DNA of 64,000 nucleotides from Apostichopus japonicus. Taxonomy: Eukaryota; Echinodermata; Holothuroidea; Aspidochirotida; Stichopodidae. The position numbers and the translations under genes are program-made. The notes under the pieces were generated by a model. That model was not told where the DNA came from, did not search any database, and saw nothing but the letters and a program-made list of their open reading frames with translations. Position 1 is the first letter of the stretch, and every line of letters begins with the position of its first letter. The stretch is from positions 11,882,001 to 11,946,000 of the forward strand of contig NC_092582.1 of assembly GCF_037975245.1 (NCBI RefSeq), read 5' to 3'. Below are positions 1 through 8,838 of this stretch, piece by piece.

Positions 1-516
1 AGACGACCATAAGTATAGGAAAGGAAGGCACACGAATGCTGTGTGATATTTGAGGAATCACATGCACAAGCTAGCTCGGCGATTACCATGCACGACATCA
101 ACTTATCCAAATAGAGAAAAAGCAAAGAAACAAATAATACTTCAGCAAAAAATAAGTTCAGATACCTCTCAACCATTTGTGATATAAACATTTAGTACAT
201 TGACTTTATAGAGCATTGACTGAAACCCTCCCACTCTACTGATTGCACTTTTTGGTTTACACGAGTGCGTGTGTGTGTGTGTGTAACAGCCAAGCTATTT
301 GGTATTTGTGCAAGGAAGAGCTTATGACAGTATAATTGTGTTTGTTTTACAAATAAAGCTATTGAACGGCATAAATGGACATTTTTGCATCACCACCATG
401 TTTGTTTATTTATATTAGTTGCATATATCGGTAGATTATAATGGAATTATCCATTCAAAGTGCAATGTATGCATAAATGATAAAAGGCTATATTAAAGCT
501 TATACATAATGCCCAC

Positions 517-559
517 CTGTTGAGACTGTATGTACAGAACGGCCATCCTCATAATTATC
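517..559 (-). CDS. Candidate short exon (43 bp) of the minus-strand gene
   Basis: On the minus strand a T-rich tract leads to ACCTCCAG|GATAAT (AG at 560-561), followed by 43 bp open in phase 0 (DNYEDGRSVHTVST plus one base) and a CAG|GTGGGC donor (GT at 516-515). It follows in phase from the 721-846 exon and leaves in phase 1. Short exons are easy to find by chance; this one is supported only by its two splice signals, matching phase and plausible residues. The gene would continue off the left edge or within 1-510, where I could not place a further exon. Confidence 0.35.
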
Positions 560-720
560 CTGGAGGTATGCATAAAAAAAATTATAAAAAAAATCAGTAA
601 AAACGACATATTAGCAGGAAGAAATATTAATACAGTATGTGTGTTATCTCGGCTTGTTAATGATCCAATAAATAGATGTCATTCAGATGTTATATAATGT
701 ATACGTTTCATTTCACTCAC

Positions 721-846
721 GATTTCGACATTTTGATGTTGAAGTATCCACAACTCTTCTATCTTTTGTAGGAATCGCTGGTAGTAGTAGTCTCGTCTCT
801 GTTTAGCGTGCCTATGGCCACCGTATGAAACACATGATCCAGGACC
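721..846 (-). CDS. Candidate internal exon of the minus-strand gene (42 codons, phase 0-0)
   Basis: The minus strand has an acceptor (TTGTGTTAG|GGTCCT; AG at 847-848), 126 bp open in one frame, and a strong donor (AATC|GTGAGTGAA; GT at 720-719). The length is exactly 42 codons, phase 0 at both ends, so it joins in frame to the start exon directly or through the exon near 2392. The translation begins GPGSCVSYGGHRHAKQRRD and continues YYYQRFLQKIEELW, a basic then amphipathic helical stretch. I do not recognise a domain. Two good splice signals flanking an exact multiple of three is unlikely by chance in such AT-rich sequence. Confidence 0.5.
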
Positions 847-859
847 CTAACACAATAAA

Positions 860-1390
860 GTGATGTATTGTGTTACTGCTTTAACTATTAAGGTCATATA
901 TATATGTTCATAGGTGGGGTGGGGTGGTGTGGGGGAGGGGGGGGAGTGGACAGCAATTTAAAATCCTCCTACTTATAAACGAGGGGTTGAACCTCTGCAT
1001 GTAAGGCCCCCCCCCTGAAAAAGGTAAAAAAATAATTTCGTTAAGGAGGGGGGGGGGGGGGTAAGTGGAGTCGTGAAGCCGACTTCCATGTAGTGCGAGC
1101 GGTGGGACAATCCTCATCTAAGGAAAAATACACATTATACGTCATACGATTCATTCTGAAGCATAGTGTATGCTATAAATTAGATCTAAACGCAAGGTTT
1201 AATAAATATTCATTCATACTTAGTAAAGATTCCTAAATCCTATTGGTCCATTCAGGTCAGCTGACCGTGGTTAATCCTGTGAGTAACGCACGGTAAAATT
1301 ACGGGGCATCACTTTAATAAATCTTTGGTTATTTGTAACCAAAAATGTTTTGTTTTATGATTTTTTCCCCCACACAAATGGTAGTGTATG
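860..1390. other. Intronic sequence with G/C homopolymers; no gene
   Basis: This stretch lies between the candidate exons of the minus-strand gene. It holds G-rich runs at about 912-948 and 1045-1063 and a C-run at about 1006-1015. The first has at least four G-tracts of three or more bases within about 35 bp, enough for a potential G-quadruplex on the plus strand. A short minus-strand open frame here is proline/leucine-rich only because it translates those runs. Confidence 0.5.
1271..1292 (+). repeat. Solo fragment of the palindromic element's arm
   Basis: This 22-bp stretch, beginning TTAATCCTGTGAGTAACG, is identical to part of the right arm of the palindromic element (about 1523-1544) but stands alone 127 bp before it. 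It is probably a remnant of another copy or of a longer, decayed element. I could not find its partner arm. Confidence 0.5.
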
Positions 1391-1397
1391 AATGAAC

Positions 1398-1563
1398 GGG
1401 GTTAATCAACGGTCTAGCGTGCGTTACTCACATGATTAATGCACTCCGGGTGTTAATGCTATCGCTGGATGCACTCGGGCTCCGCCCTCGTGCATCGCTT
1501 GCATTATCCCCCGATCGTGCATTAATCCTGTGAGTAACGCACGCTAGACCGTTGATTAACCCC
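1398..1563. mobile_element. 166-bp palindromic MITE-like element with 47-bp terminal inverted repeats
   Basis: The 47 bp at 1398-1444 are the reverse complement of 1517-1563 with a single mismatch (at 1433). The 72-bp centre holds a further self-complementary stretch around GCACTCGGGCTCC and CCTCGTGC, so the whole unit can fold almost end to end. No transposase frame fits inside, and I see no convincing target duplication (flanks GAATGAAC and TTAATAAA). It lies in an intron of the minus-strand gene. A longer minus-strand open frame that runs across it simply reads through the palindrome and is not a gene. Confidence 0.7.
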
Positions 1564-2177
1564 TTAATAAATATACGCTTGCTTTTTGCGTGCTTATTCT
1601 TCCCGGTTAAATTTTGCAGAAAAAATCCCTCAATTAACCAATTCCTCCATGCCAAAGATGGCAGGTGGGGTGGGCATGCTTTCACCGACCCACCCCTCCC
1701 CCATTAAGATGGTCCATTAATCTAAAAAGTTTAGTAACTTCATTTTGTTCTTAAACCCTAATACATTAAACAGTTGAAAAAGGGTAACGGCATCATCGTG
1801 TGGCAGACATTGTAAATCTATTCGGAAGCACAAAAGTATTTCGTACTGCTGCTATGTGAAAAGCCCATCTCTATAGCTTATTCCTGATAACTAATGAAAA
1901 TATGGTTTGTTGAAGTAATCCATTCTATCTGGTTAAACCTTCTTTTACTCCATGAAGTTGGAGAACACTAGGTGGTCTGTGATGTCATCTGGGCAAATGC
2001 TCTTTAATATAGCATACTTTGGACTATTCTCTTCACTGCTTGAATGTATCTAAGAGTGGAAACTTATACATTTGGAATGCATGCTTATATGCTGTCAACC
2101 TCATGTAGTAAGAATTTCATAATTAAAAATGAAACTTTTCTGCCGATGCCATTACATTTTTTTCCTCATGAGTATAT

Positions 2178-2248
2178 GAATTCTTGAAACATTGAATTCT
2201 TGAAACATTATCAAGAGTTCGAGACACTCCCGGTTCGAGTCACTCCCA
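2178..2248 (+). repeat. Two adjacent 16-bp tandem duplications
   Basis: GAATTCTTGAAACATT occurs twice in direct tandem (2178-2193, 2194-2209). After 7 bp, a different 16-mer, GTTCGAGACACTCCCG, is repeated as GTTCGAGTCACTCCCA (2217-2232, 2233-2248). Both are simple duplications of the same length, consistent with local replication slippage or patch repair. Confidence 0.7.
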
Positions 2249-2272
2249 GATTAATGTATGTCGTCCAGTTAC

Positions 2273-2392
2273 AGAGTTGTTGACAATTAACAATTCATAA
2301 TCATGGACGTTAAATATGAATGTAAGAGACTGACTTTGGTCAGCTTGCGGGCCAATGATGGCTTCTTCGCGAGTTCCTGCTTGCAGGAGGAT
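2273..2392 (-). CDS. Candidate second exon of the minus-strand gene; 3' boundary uncertain
   Basis: On the minus strand a pyrimidine-rich tract ends in TATTTTAG at 2393-2394 and is followed by a phase-0 open frame beginning ILLQAGTREEAIIGPQADQ. That phase matches the donor of the upstream start exon. The frame stays open to a TGA at 2240-2242. Two donors are possible: TCT|GTAACT (exon end 2273, phase 0, compatible with the exon at 721-846) or AAA|GTCAGT (exon end 2335, phase 1, not compatible with it). I chose 2273 for phase only; the site is mediocre. The translated start looks like real coding sequence, while residues past about 23 look less convincing. Confidence 0.35.
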
Positions 2393-2987
2393 CTAAAATA
2401 CATACATACATACAAGAAAAAAACATAGACCTATTTATCTCAATTGCAGAGATGACAACCCAGTCACCCTGCTGTTGCCAGGTGCATTTACAAAATATCA
2501 CCAAATTTAAGACATCCATATATACGTGATAAAACAAAATGCTACGGGTATGGTTTGACCAAAAGGTGCAGCAAAATTTCTGCACTTTTGTTAAACAGCT
2601 TTATAGCCACAATAAGATCCTTTTAATATTTAATAAGTGTGCTGACATTTGAATAGAGTGACACTATTTAGGCACATATGATAATGGCATTCATCCTTCA
2701 TTAAGTGTGACAAGTAAACCAATTAGTGTTGATATATACCCTATGGAACATCATAGCATGCATTTCAAACTTTGCTTAACAACAAAGTCTCAGACACACA
2801 CCCCGTTCACCCCCTCCCCCAACCCTTTTCCTGCTTTCAAACGAATTCCAAAAAAAAAGACCAAGGATTTCTCATACTTCAAGCAAACTTTCTCGAGAAT
2901 TAAACTGACGGTACAGTGTATACATGGTGAATGGTGAGAAGTACTAGGCCTACATGAAAACACAACAGTAACATTTATTTAACTTAC

Positions 2988-3230
2988 ATAATTAGCATTC
3001 AACAACGTCAATGTTAAGGAATGCTCTAATTGGTCAATTCGTCGTGACTGGTGATCTAAAGCAGAGTTTAACGTCTTGAATCCATTGTCTATTCTCTGTA
3101 ATATATCTTCTTTCAATGACGTCATGAGTTGCAGCTCTTGTGTTATGCTGGTACTATTTTCACTCACGGGTTGGCCATCCTCATTTTGTTTAAAGGTTGA
3201 ATCGCTATCAATCGCATCCATTTTAACCAT
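2988..3230 (-). CDS. First coding exon of an unidentified host gene (81 codons, coiled-coil-like)
   Basis: The minus strand is open from an ATG at 3230, with an in-frame TGA immediately upstream, to 2988, where it meets a perfect splice donor (TAT|GTAAGTTAA; GT at 2987-2986). The exon is 243 bp, exactly 81 codons, so the junction is phase 0. A second ATG at codon 4 (context AAAATGG) has the better Kozak context and may be the real start. The protein opens MVKMDAIDSD, is acidic and Ser/Thr-rich to about residue 30, then becomes a heptad-like stretch (LKEDILQRIDNGF, then HQSRRIDQLEHSL) that looks like a coiled coil. I do not recognise the family. Later exons should lie at lower coordinates; candidates are listed separately. 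The exact donor and exact codon count make this the best-supported gene piece in the window. Confidence 0.6.
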
Positions 3231-3239
3231 TCAATGTTA

Positions 3240-4030
3240 ATATAGGTTACAAGATGTGTGGGATGACGAAGGCATCCAGCGAGACTACATGCATGCACAT
3301 AACCACTCTTTAGGAGTAAAACACTTAAAGGGGTTTCTAAATTATCGAAATTGATCAGAAAGTTATCTACAGTGTGATCTTAATTGCACATACTTTAAGT
3401 AAAAGAAAGATTTAGTATAAATGTGAGCTTAATGATGAAATACGTTAATTATTTGGATAAAGGATGATCTGTTATTCAAGGGACATTATTGAATAATAAT
3501 TGATGCAACTTGCTTGAAATGTTGAGTCAACATTAACCTCCTATCTATGCGAACAAAAGTAGCAAAATATATTTCCCCTTAAAACTCAGGCTGGACCTTA
3601 CTAACATCGTCGGACATGTATAAATCGGTAGACCTGACAAGGAATCCAATACAAACCAGAATGTGTGTAACATATAAATTGCCGTAAGACGAAGCACACA
3701 TCGTGAGGGACGCTGTACTGTGCGGATATGTTGAACAATAACACCGTACGCTACCGATCAAAGATCACACTGTAAGCGACTTCCGATAAATTAACTTCAG
3801 TGTCAACCAAGTATACATTGCAGTAAGGTGTCAACCCGTGTTCCGGATCAAGAAATCGGTAACGGTCTCCACAGAATCATTACCGCTGTATACGCAATAT
3901 TTGCCACATTTAAACGTAACATTGACGTTAACACATAATTATATTCACCGAAGCCGGCTTTCACGATGCATAGCAGTGTTAACTGAAAAGAAAACATTCA
4001 CAGAACTCAATGCCAACATGAGCTCGAAAC
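3240..4030. other. Intergenic or upstream region; no feature found
   Basis: This is the upstream side of the minus-strand start exon. I see no clear TATA box, CpG-rich promoter or repeat. Short open frames on both strands show no domain, no flanking splice pattern and no compositional signal, so I do not call them. Confidence 0.4.
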
Positions 4031-4032
4031 TG

Positions 4033-4347
4033 TTAATGGATTAGCAATGCACGACTGGGCAACCGATAGGCGTTCAGCTTACTGTACCAATCCGTAGTGC
4101 TCGTCACCCGAACGAAAGCATGACATTTGACTTTCCAGTGACTTGCGACGGAATTGATAGATGAACAAGTAAATACCATACTTATCACAAATCCAATGGC
4201 AAGAGCCATGCAACAGTATAAAGCAGACTTTGCTTTAGAGTTGTCAGAGCGCAAAAGTCCACATAACAATATATGCAAGCCTATATATATATATTGCCAA
4301 TAGTAAATATTCAACCAGCCATAAAACGGTGAATTGAATGGATTCAT
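4033..4347 (-). CDS. Hypothetical frame with one membrane segment; possibly part of an exon
   Basis: This minus-strand frame of 104 codons ends at a TAG at 4033-4035. Residues about 35-62 read basic SDNSKAKS, then a hydrophobic run (ALYCCMALAIGFVISMVF), then CSSINSVASHWKVKCHAF, which resembles a type II membrane anchor with an outside domain. The first 30 codons are AT-rich and may not be coding; an acceptor-like ATATATAG lies near 4283-4290, and donor-like GTAAGC occurs near 4082. I recognise no family. It could be a chance frame, and no neighbouring exon could be tied to it. Confidence 0.25.
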   Translation of the reverse strand: MNPFNSPFYGWLNIYYWQYIYIGLHILLCGLLRSDNSKAKSALYCCMALAIGFVISMVFTCSSINSVASHWKVKCHAFVRVTSTTDWYSKLNAYRLPSRALLIH

Positions 4348-4349
4348 AT

Positions 4350-5350
4350 GACTGATTCATAGGACTGACTTCCTGTCAGTCTTGAACGTTAACACACGGC
4401 GTTCCATCATGTTTCTTGTAATAATATTTTTTGTTATTGAAACTAAAGTAACTATGAACAGATCATTTACGTATCCATGCAAAAGATTTTAGTTAATGCT
4501 GCGCGAAGAGTTGAATCTTTGCCAAATTTTGCAATCAGACAATTGATTATGTTAATTTTTTGGGAGCTTTCAACTATTTTTACATGTTGAGGGAGTTGGG
4601 TGAAAATTCCTAAGTCGACCAATGCTTTTTTGTACATGCATCTTAGAAACTAAAAAGGAAATTATTTAAATTTTCGTAAGCATGCACCTTTAAGAGATAG
4701 TACCTTGATACCTTGCCATCCATAACTGGACACAAAGGTTAAAATATCGTGACTGTAGTTCACTATTCATGCATGATTGTAGATGCTCGGGAAACCCTCT
4801 TAAGTGTTGAAATAAAAGGTTGAATTCATCAAATATTCTGAATTATTTGTGTTGTCATTCCTCTTTGTTGTCTCTTAAATGTGCTTTTCTGTTGTGATCT
4901 ACTATATAAAAGAACAAGGAATAAAGCTGCTTTTAATAATTAACGTATGAAACACTTATGAACGGGTGCTATGTTGAAATTGCTGGCAAAATTGTACATA
5001 AAAATTTTGTAGTTGCGTTACATGCTGATCATGTAAAACTTTACAAAACAGCAGTTAAGTAAATTCAAGTAAATTTTACTTAAATGTTTTAGTGTTCTTA
5101 TTTGACATGAACATCAAGTAAAATTTTAACCTTCGTACAACATTTTCTGAATGTATGTACTTTCAAAAGCAAGACAAGCATGATTCCTGCCACGTTGGCA
5201 GTACATCTAGTGAAAAGAGTTTCCTTCAGGCATATTTACAGTTTTTGTTAATAAAAAACATTCAAAAGTAAAATCTGAAATATAAAATTTTCGGACTAGC
5301 TTTAATATGATATAAGAACAATCAGTGACGATGCTGTGCATGATCGTATG
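4350..5350. other. AT-rich intergenic stretch; nothing recognised
   Basis: There is no convincing coding frame, RNA gene or repeat. Short runs of A/T and one (AT)n microsatellite just upstream (about 4281-4295) are the only low-complexity features. Confidence 0.4.
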
Positions 5351-5359
5351 CATTTCTGG

Positions 5360-6711
5360 TTTGATACCCCCCCCCCCCCCCCGCCCCACTTTTTAAGGTT
5401 TTAAGCTTATTTTTTGTTCAAAATTGAAAAATTCACATTTCTCGTGAATAAATTCACTTCAAAACATACCCTTAATGTTGCACAAAAATTTCATCTATGG
5501 ACAACCAATATAGAAAAATCTCCTTCAACCCCTAACAGACGGGTCAAAATTGCACTAGCAAAGGGAAGTATGATGAAGAATGGTGGTCAGGGAATTTTCG
5601 AAAATTCAGACACAGTTATTGGTTTACAAATATTAAAACCTCTTATAACGGCTACTATAAAACTTCGTTGAAGGAAATGAAAATATACCAGACATTTCCG
5701 AAACCGAACACTACGCACATCTACAGTTTGGAGGCTGTTCATCACGGAACGCCATTTTCATATTCACTGATATGATGTGATATCTGTTCGCTTTAAAAAT
5801 TCGAATAATTGAAATGAGATTGAAATAAATAACTATTATCTGTTTATTGTGCAATGCTCCACCAGTGGCGTAACGATGAGCCTGGGGGTGGCTCCTGGCC
5901 CAAAGGGGCCCCCATTAGGAGGCCTAGCAAGGGCGTTCGCAGAAATGTAGCACAAGGGGGGTCAGTAGGTCATATAGGTGTAACACACTACTTGATACTA
6001 TCTGGCGGAGCGCCACCATCAGTTGGCGCGGAGCGTGCGACGATTTTTTGGCCAAAAAAATACTCCTAGATCGTCGGAAAAGACACTTCCCGTTCAGGTT
6101 GCATTTACACATCGGTTATTTTGAGATCTCATGTCTTAGGATTTTGACTTTCAGTAATGCATTATGGGTCAGTATGCAATGAACATAACTAGAGAACTGC
6201 TTTCAGTTTAGGGAAGATCTCTATATTTTCATCCCTAGATATCGCTAGATACTGCTAGATGTTACAGTGCCCTTTGGATTTTTTCGGGGCCTGATCTTGG
6301 GAAATTGCAAAGTCGGGAGTGGTCACACTCCATGTAGGTCAGTGCACGACCTCCAGACGTCATTAATACACAACCCAATCACTTGTTATCGATGAAGTGG
6401 TGTGTTGCCGGATTTTGTCAAGTGGTCTTGGTACTACGGGCAAAGGTCATTAATTAAGTTTCGTAACTCATCGGGCAGTGATGAGAGGGGTTGGGCGTAG
6501 GGTTGTGGGCGCGCGTTTTCATGCAAATGGGAACAATCTCAAGAAGTGGTGGGTTCGTCCTTTTCTCCTTTTTTCTCTTTCTTTTCCGTCCTTCCTCTCC
6601 TTCCTCCTCTTTTCCCCCTCTTTTTTTCCCTTTTTTCTTCTCTTTTTCCCCCTCTCCTCTTTTTCTTACCCGGGGGGCGCGCGCACCCAACGCCCCCTGG
6701 ATACGCGCCTG
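5360..6711 (-). mobile_element. Truncated, inverted copy of the 7029-9247 transposon-like element
   Basis: Read on the minus strand this segment follows the order of 7029-9247: the 16-bp terminus CAGGCGCGTATCCAGG (at 6696-6711), a purine-rich tract (6545-6665), the hairpin module (about 5995-6090), then a 400-bp internal block (5360-5790). That block matches the right copy at about 7757-7860, 8275-8518 and 8839-8930 once its nested insertions are removed. Relative to that copy it lacks the last 300 bp or so, ending at a poly-C run (5368-5384). No transposase is encoded. A CAGTGGCGTAAC motif at 5864 resembles a hAT terminus, so 5864-6711 may alternatively be a separate 848-bp element. Confidence 0.6.
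6545..6665 (+). repeat. Polypyrimidine tract (inverted partner of 7078-7211)
   Basis: About 120 bp are almost pure C/T with short T and C runs. It lies just inside the 6711 terminus, and the reverse complement of the same design lies at 7078-7211. Open frames through it on either strand give Phe/Ser/Pro- or Lys/Arg/Glu-rich translations that are low-complexity artefacts. Confidence 0.85.
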
Positions 6712-7028
6712 ATATGTATAGCTTTGTATATACCATCGGAATAGATATTACTGTACCACTGTTATTATACTACCACAGTTATTATACTACCTATGATATT
6801 ACAAACAGTGTACTGCGATTATAGCTAGCTCAGAATGATGAGTACCAGAAAACGGTGCACGGAAAACTACAGAAGCGTTTAACTTTTAAGATATGATTAT
6901 GTTTCGTCAAGATTGTACTGAATTTGCAAACGTTCCAATTTCAGCTAGGTTAGCGTTTTCCGTGTGCACGAGTTATCTTGTCAAAATATTCATGGTCAGA
7001 CTGTTAACGTTCAGTTGGATTGTGTGTA
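6712..7028. other. 317-bp spacer between the two inverted element copies
   Basis: This is AT-rich host sequence lying between the facing CCTG and CAGG termini. It contains a short direct repeat, TTATTATACTACC, at about 6763-6791. No gene is visible. Confidence 0.5.
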
Positions 7029-7077
7029 CAGGCGCGTATCCAGGGGGGGGGCGTTGGGGGCGCGCGCCCCGCGGGTA

Positions 7078-7211
7078 AGAAAAAGAGGAGAGAAAAAAAA
7101 GAGAAGAAAAAGGGGAAAAAGAGGGGAAAAAGAGGAGGAGGAGAGGAAGGAAGGGAAAAGAAAAAGAAGAAGGAGAGAAAAGGGAGAAAAGGAGGGAGCA
7201 AAAGAAAAACG
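7078..7211 (+). repeat. Polypurine tract (inverted partner of 6545-6665)
   Basis: About 130 bp are almost pure A/G just inside the 7029 terminus. Together with the polypyrimidine arm it makes an inverted pair separated by about 410 bp, capable in principle of cruciform or triplex formation. The Lys/Arg/Glu-rich frames here are not genes. Confidence 0.85.
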
Positions 7212-7860
7212 CCAAGACACCGGGAAGAGAAAGAGGGACAGTGACATCATTACAGCGCTGATCCCTATTATATACACATGACCGGGTAGCCAGTAACGGA
7301 TCGAGGACTTCGGAAGGGCGTGCGCCTCACTCTACCCCTTACACCGACAACTCCATTTTTGACGTTTCCATTTTTCCTCTCTCACTAATGTATCTACATA
7401 AATACTATATATGGTCTATCATAACGCGTGTGTGTGTATGGACGCCTTAAACAATTGTGCTATGAAACCAACTGTGGCTGGTCTCGAACTCGACCGAGTC
7501 GTCGGGGAACATGACGCATTTCGGGAAGGGGCGACCGCCCCCCCCCGAGCATATATTTTTATGATATCGCTAGTAATTTCAAAATAGAAAATGCTTAGAT
7601 GCAACTTACAAGGCATGGGAAGTGTCATTTCCAGCTATCTGGGAGGCATTTTCGGCCAAAATTTTCTTGTACGCTTCGCGCCAACTCGTGGTGGCGCGAA
7701 ACTTAGATAGTTTGCCTACAGGCTTCGCCCCTCCCTTGGCAAATTATTCGCTACGCACCTGTTCAAATTGTAACGCAAACAGCAGATATCACATCATATC
7801 AGTGAGCATAAAAATGGCGGTTCCAGGATGAACAGCCTCAAAACTGTCGATGTGTGTAGT

Positions 7861-8274
7861 CATAGGAACCCAATTTGATTTGGGGGGGGGGGGGGGCTGT
7901 AACGACTTGCCCGATAAATATAACCTAAATTTTTCGCGCGCTCCTCGCGCGTTCAACATGTTAATGTCAATAAAATATAAGCATGCATCGGTTATTACAT
8001 CGCATGCCATTGTGTACCGTACGGTCCGTGGAAATTGCGCAGTATACCGTGGGATGCTAATGTGAACAACGAAATGTCTTATGTAGATGGAGAAAAAGCA
8101 TGGAGGTCCAATTATGTCAAATTCTCTTTTACATTAGTAATGGCGAAATTAGTCAGCCAAGCTTAGGAGTTTATTTTAATTATCGAGGAGATATATTTTC
8201 ATTTCCTTTAGCTACATCATTGCAATTTATTTTTCTTTCAGTAGGAGCCCCCCCCCCCGCCTCCTACGCCTATG
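7861..8274. mobile_element. Nested 414-bp hAT-like MITE with 8-bp target duplication
   Basis: TGTGTAGT flanks both sides exactly (7853-7860 and 8275-8282). The ends read CATAGG...CCTATG, a short terminal inverted repeat. Removing the insertion restores continuity with the inverted copy of the host block near 5700-5720. The interior has a G14 run near 7880 and a C-run near 8248, with no coding frame of substance. Confidence 0.75.
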
Positions 8275-8518
8275 TGTGTAGTGTTCGGAAATATCTGCTA
8301 TTTTTTTCATTTCCTTCAACGAAGTTTTATAGTAGCCGTTATAAGAGGGTTTAATATTTGTACACCAATAAATTAACTGTGTCTGAATTTTTGAAAATTT
8401 CCTTACCAACATTCATCATACTTCCCTCTACTCGTGTAATTTTGACCGGTCTGTTAGGGGTTGAATGAGGTTTTTCTGTATTGGTTGTCTATAGATGACA
8501 TTTTTTGCAACATTATGG

Positions 8519-8838
8519 CAGGGGCGTCGGAGCTGGACCAATATTCACGGCGCAAAAAAAGGGCAACAAATAAAGAACCAAAATGAAACATACTTCAAAA
8601 ATGTATTTCAGAAAATTAATCGGGCTACTCTGGCATGGTAGGGGTCTTGTTTTCAAGCTCGGGAAGTGCCATTTCCTGCAATCTGGGAGGCATTTTAACA
8701 AATTTTCTTCATTACGCTACGCGCCAACCATGGTGGCGCGTAGCGTAGTTTGACCTACCAAACGTCCCCCCGATAATTGTGATAGATGGCCACACTCTGA
8801 TCTGCCATACCAATCCCTAATAGCTTTCGACGCCCCTG
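8519..8838. mobile_element. Nested 320-bp MITE (CAGGGGCGTCG termini)
   Basis: The left end, CAGGGGCGTCGGA, is inverted at the right end (reverse complement CAGGGGCGTCGAA). TATGG flanks both sides (8514-8518 and 8839-8843), so the duplication appears to be 5 bp. Comparison with the uninterrupted block around 5460-5500 shows the insertion point cleanly. It contains a copy of the hairpin module (8651-8747), linking it to the same family as the surrounding 2.2-kb element. Confidence 0.75.
8713..8747. repeat. 35-bp near-perfect palindrome in the hairpin module
   Basis: TACGCTACGCGCCA pairs with TGGCGCGTAGCGTA across a 7-nt centre (ACCATGG). This is the strongest of four related hairpins in the window; the others are at about 6004-6036 (inverted), 7675-7700 and 9171-9200. 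All four carry a GCGCCA/TGGCGC-type core, with stem sequences that differ between copies. Confidence 0.8.

Noticed and set aside
1428-1685. An 85-codon minus-strand frame
   Set aside because: About half of it reads through the palindromic element; no splice or domain support.
2217-2248. A Pol III B box (GGTTCGAGTCA)
   Set aside because: One mismatch to consensus, no A box upstream and no tRNA fold; it is explained by the 16-bp tandem duplication.
6454-7281. Several Lys/Arg/Glu-rich or Phe/Ser/Pro-rich open frames
   Set aside because: They are translations of the polypurine and polypyrimidine tracts on either strand, overlap one another in several frames and have no coding signal.
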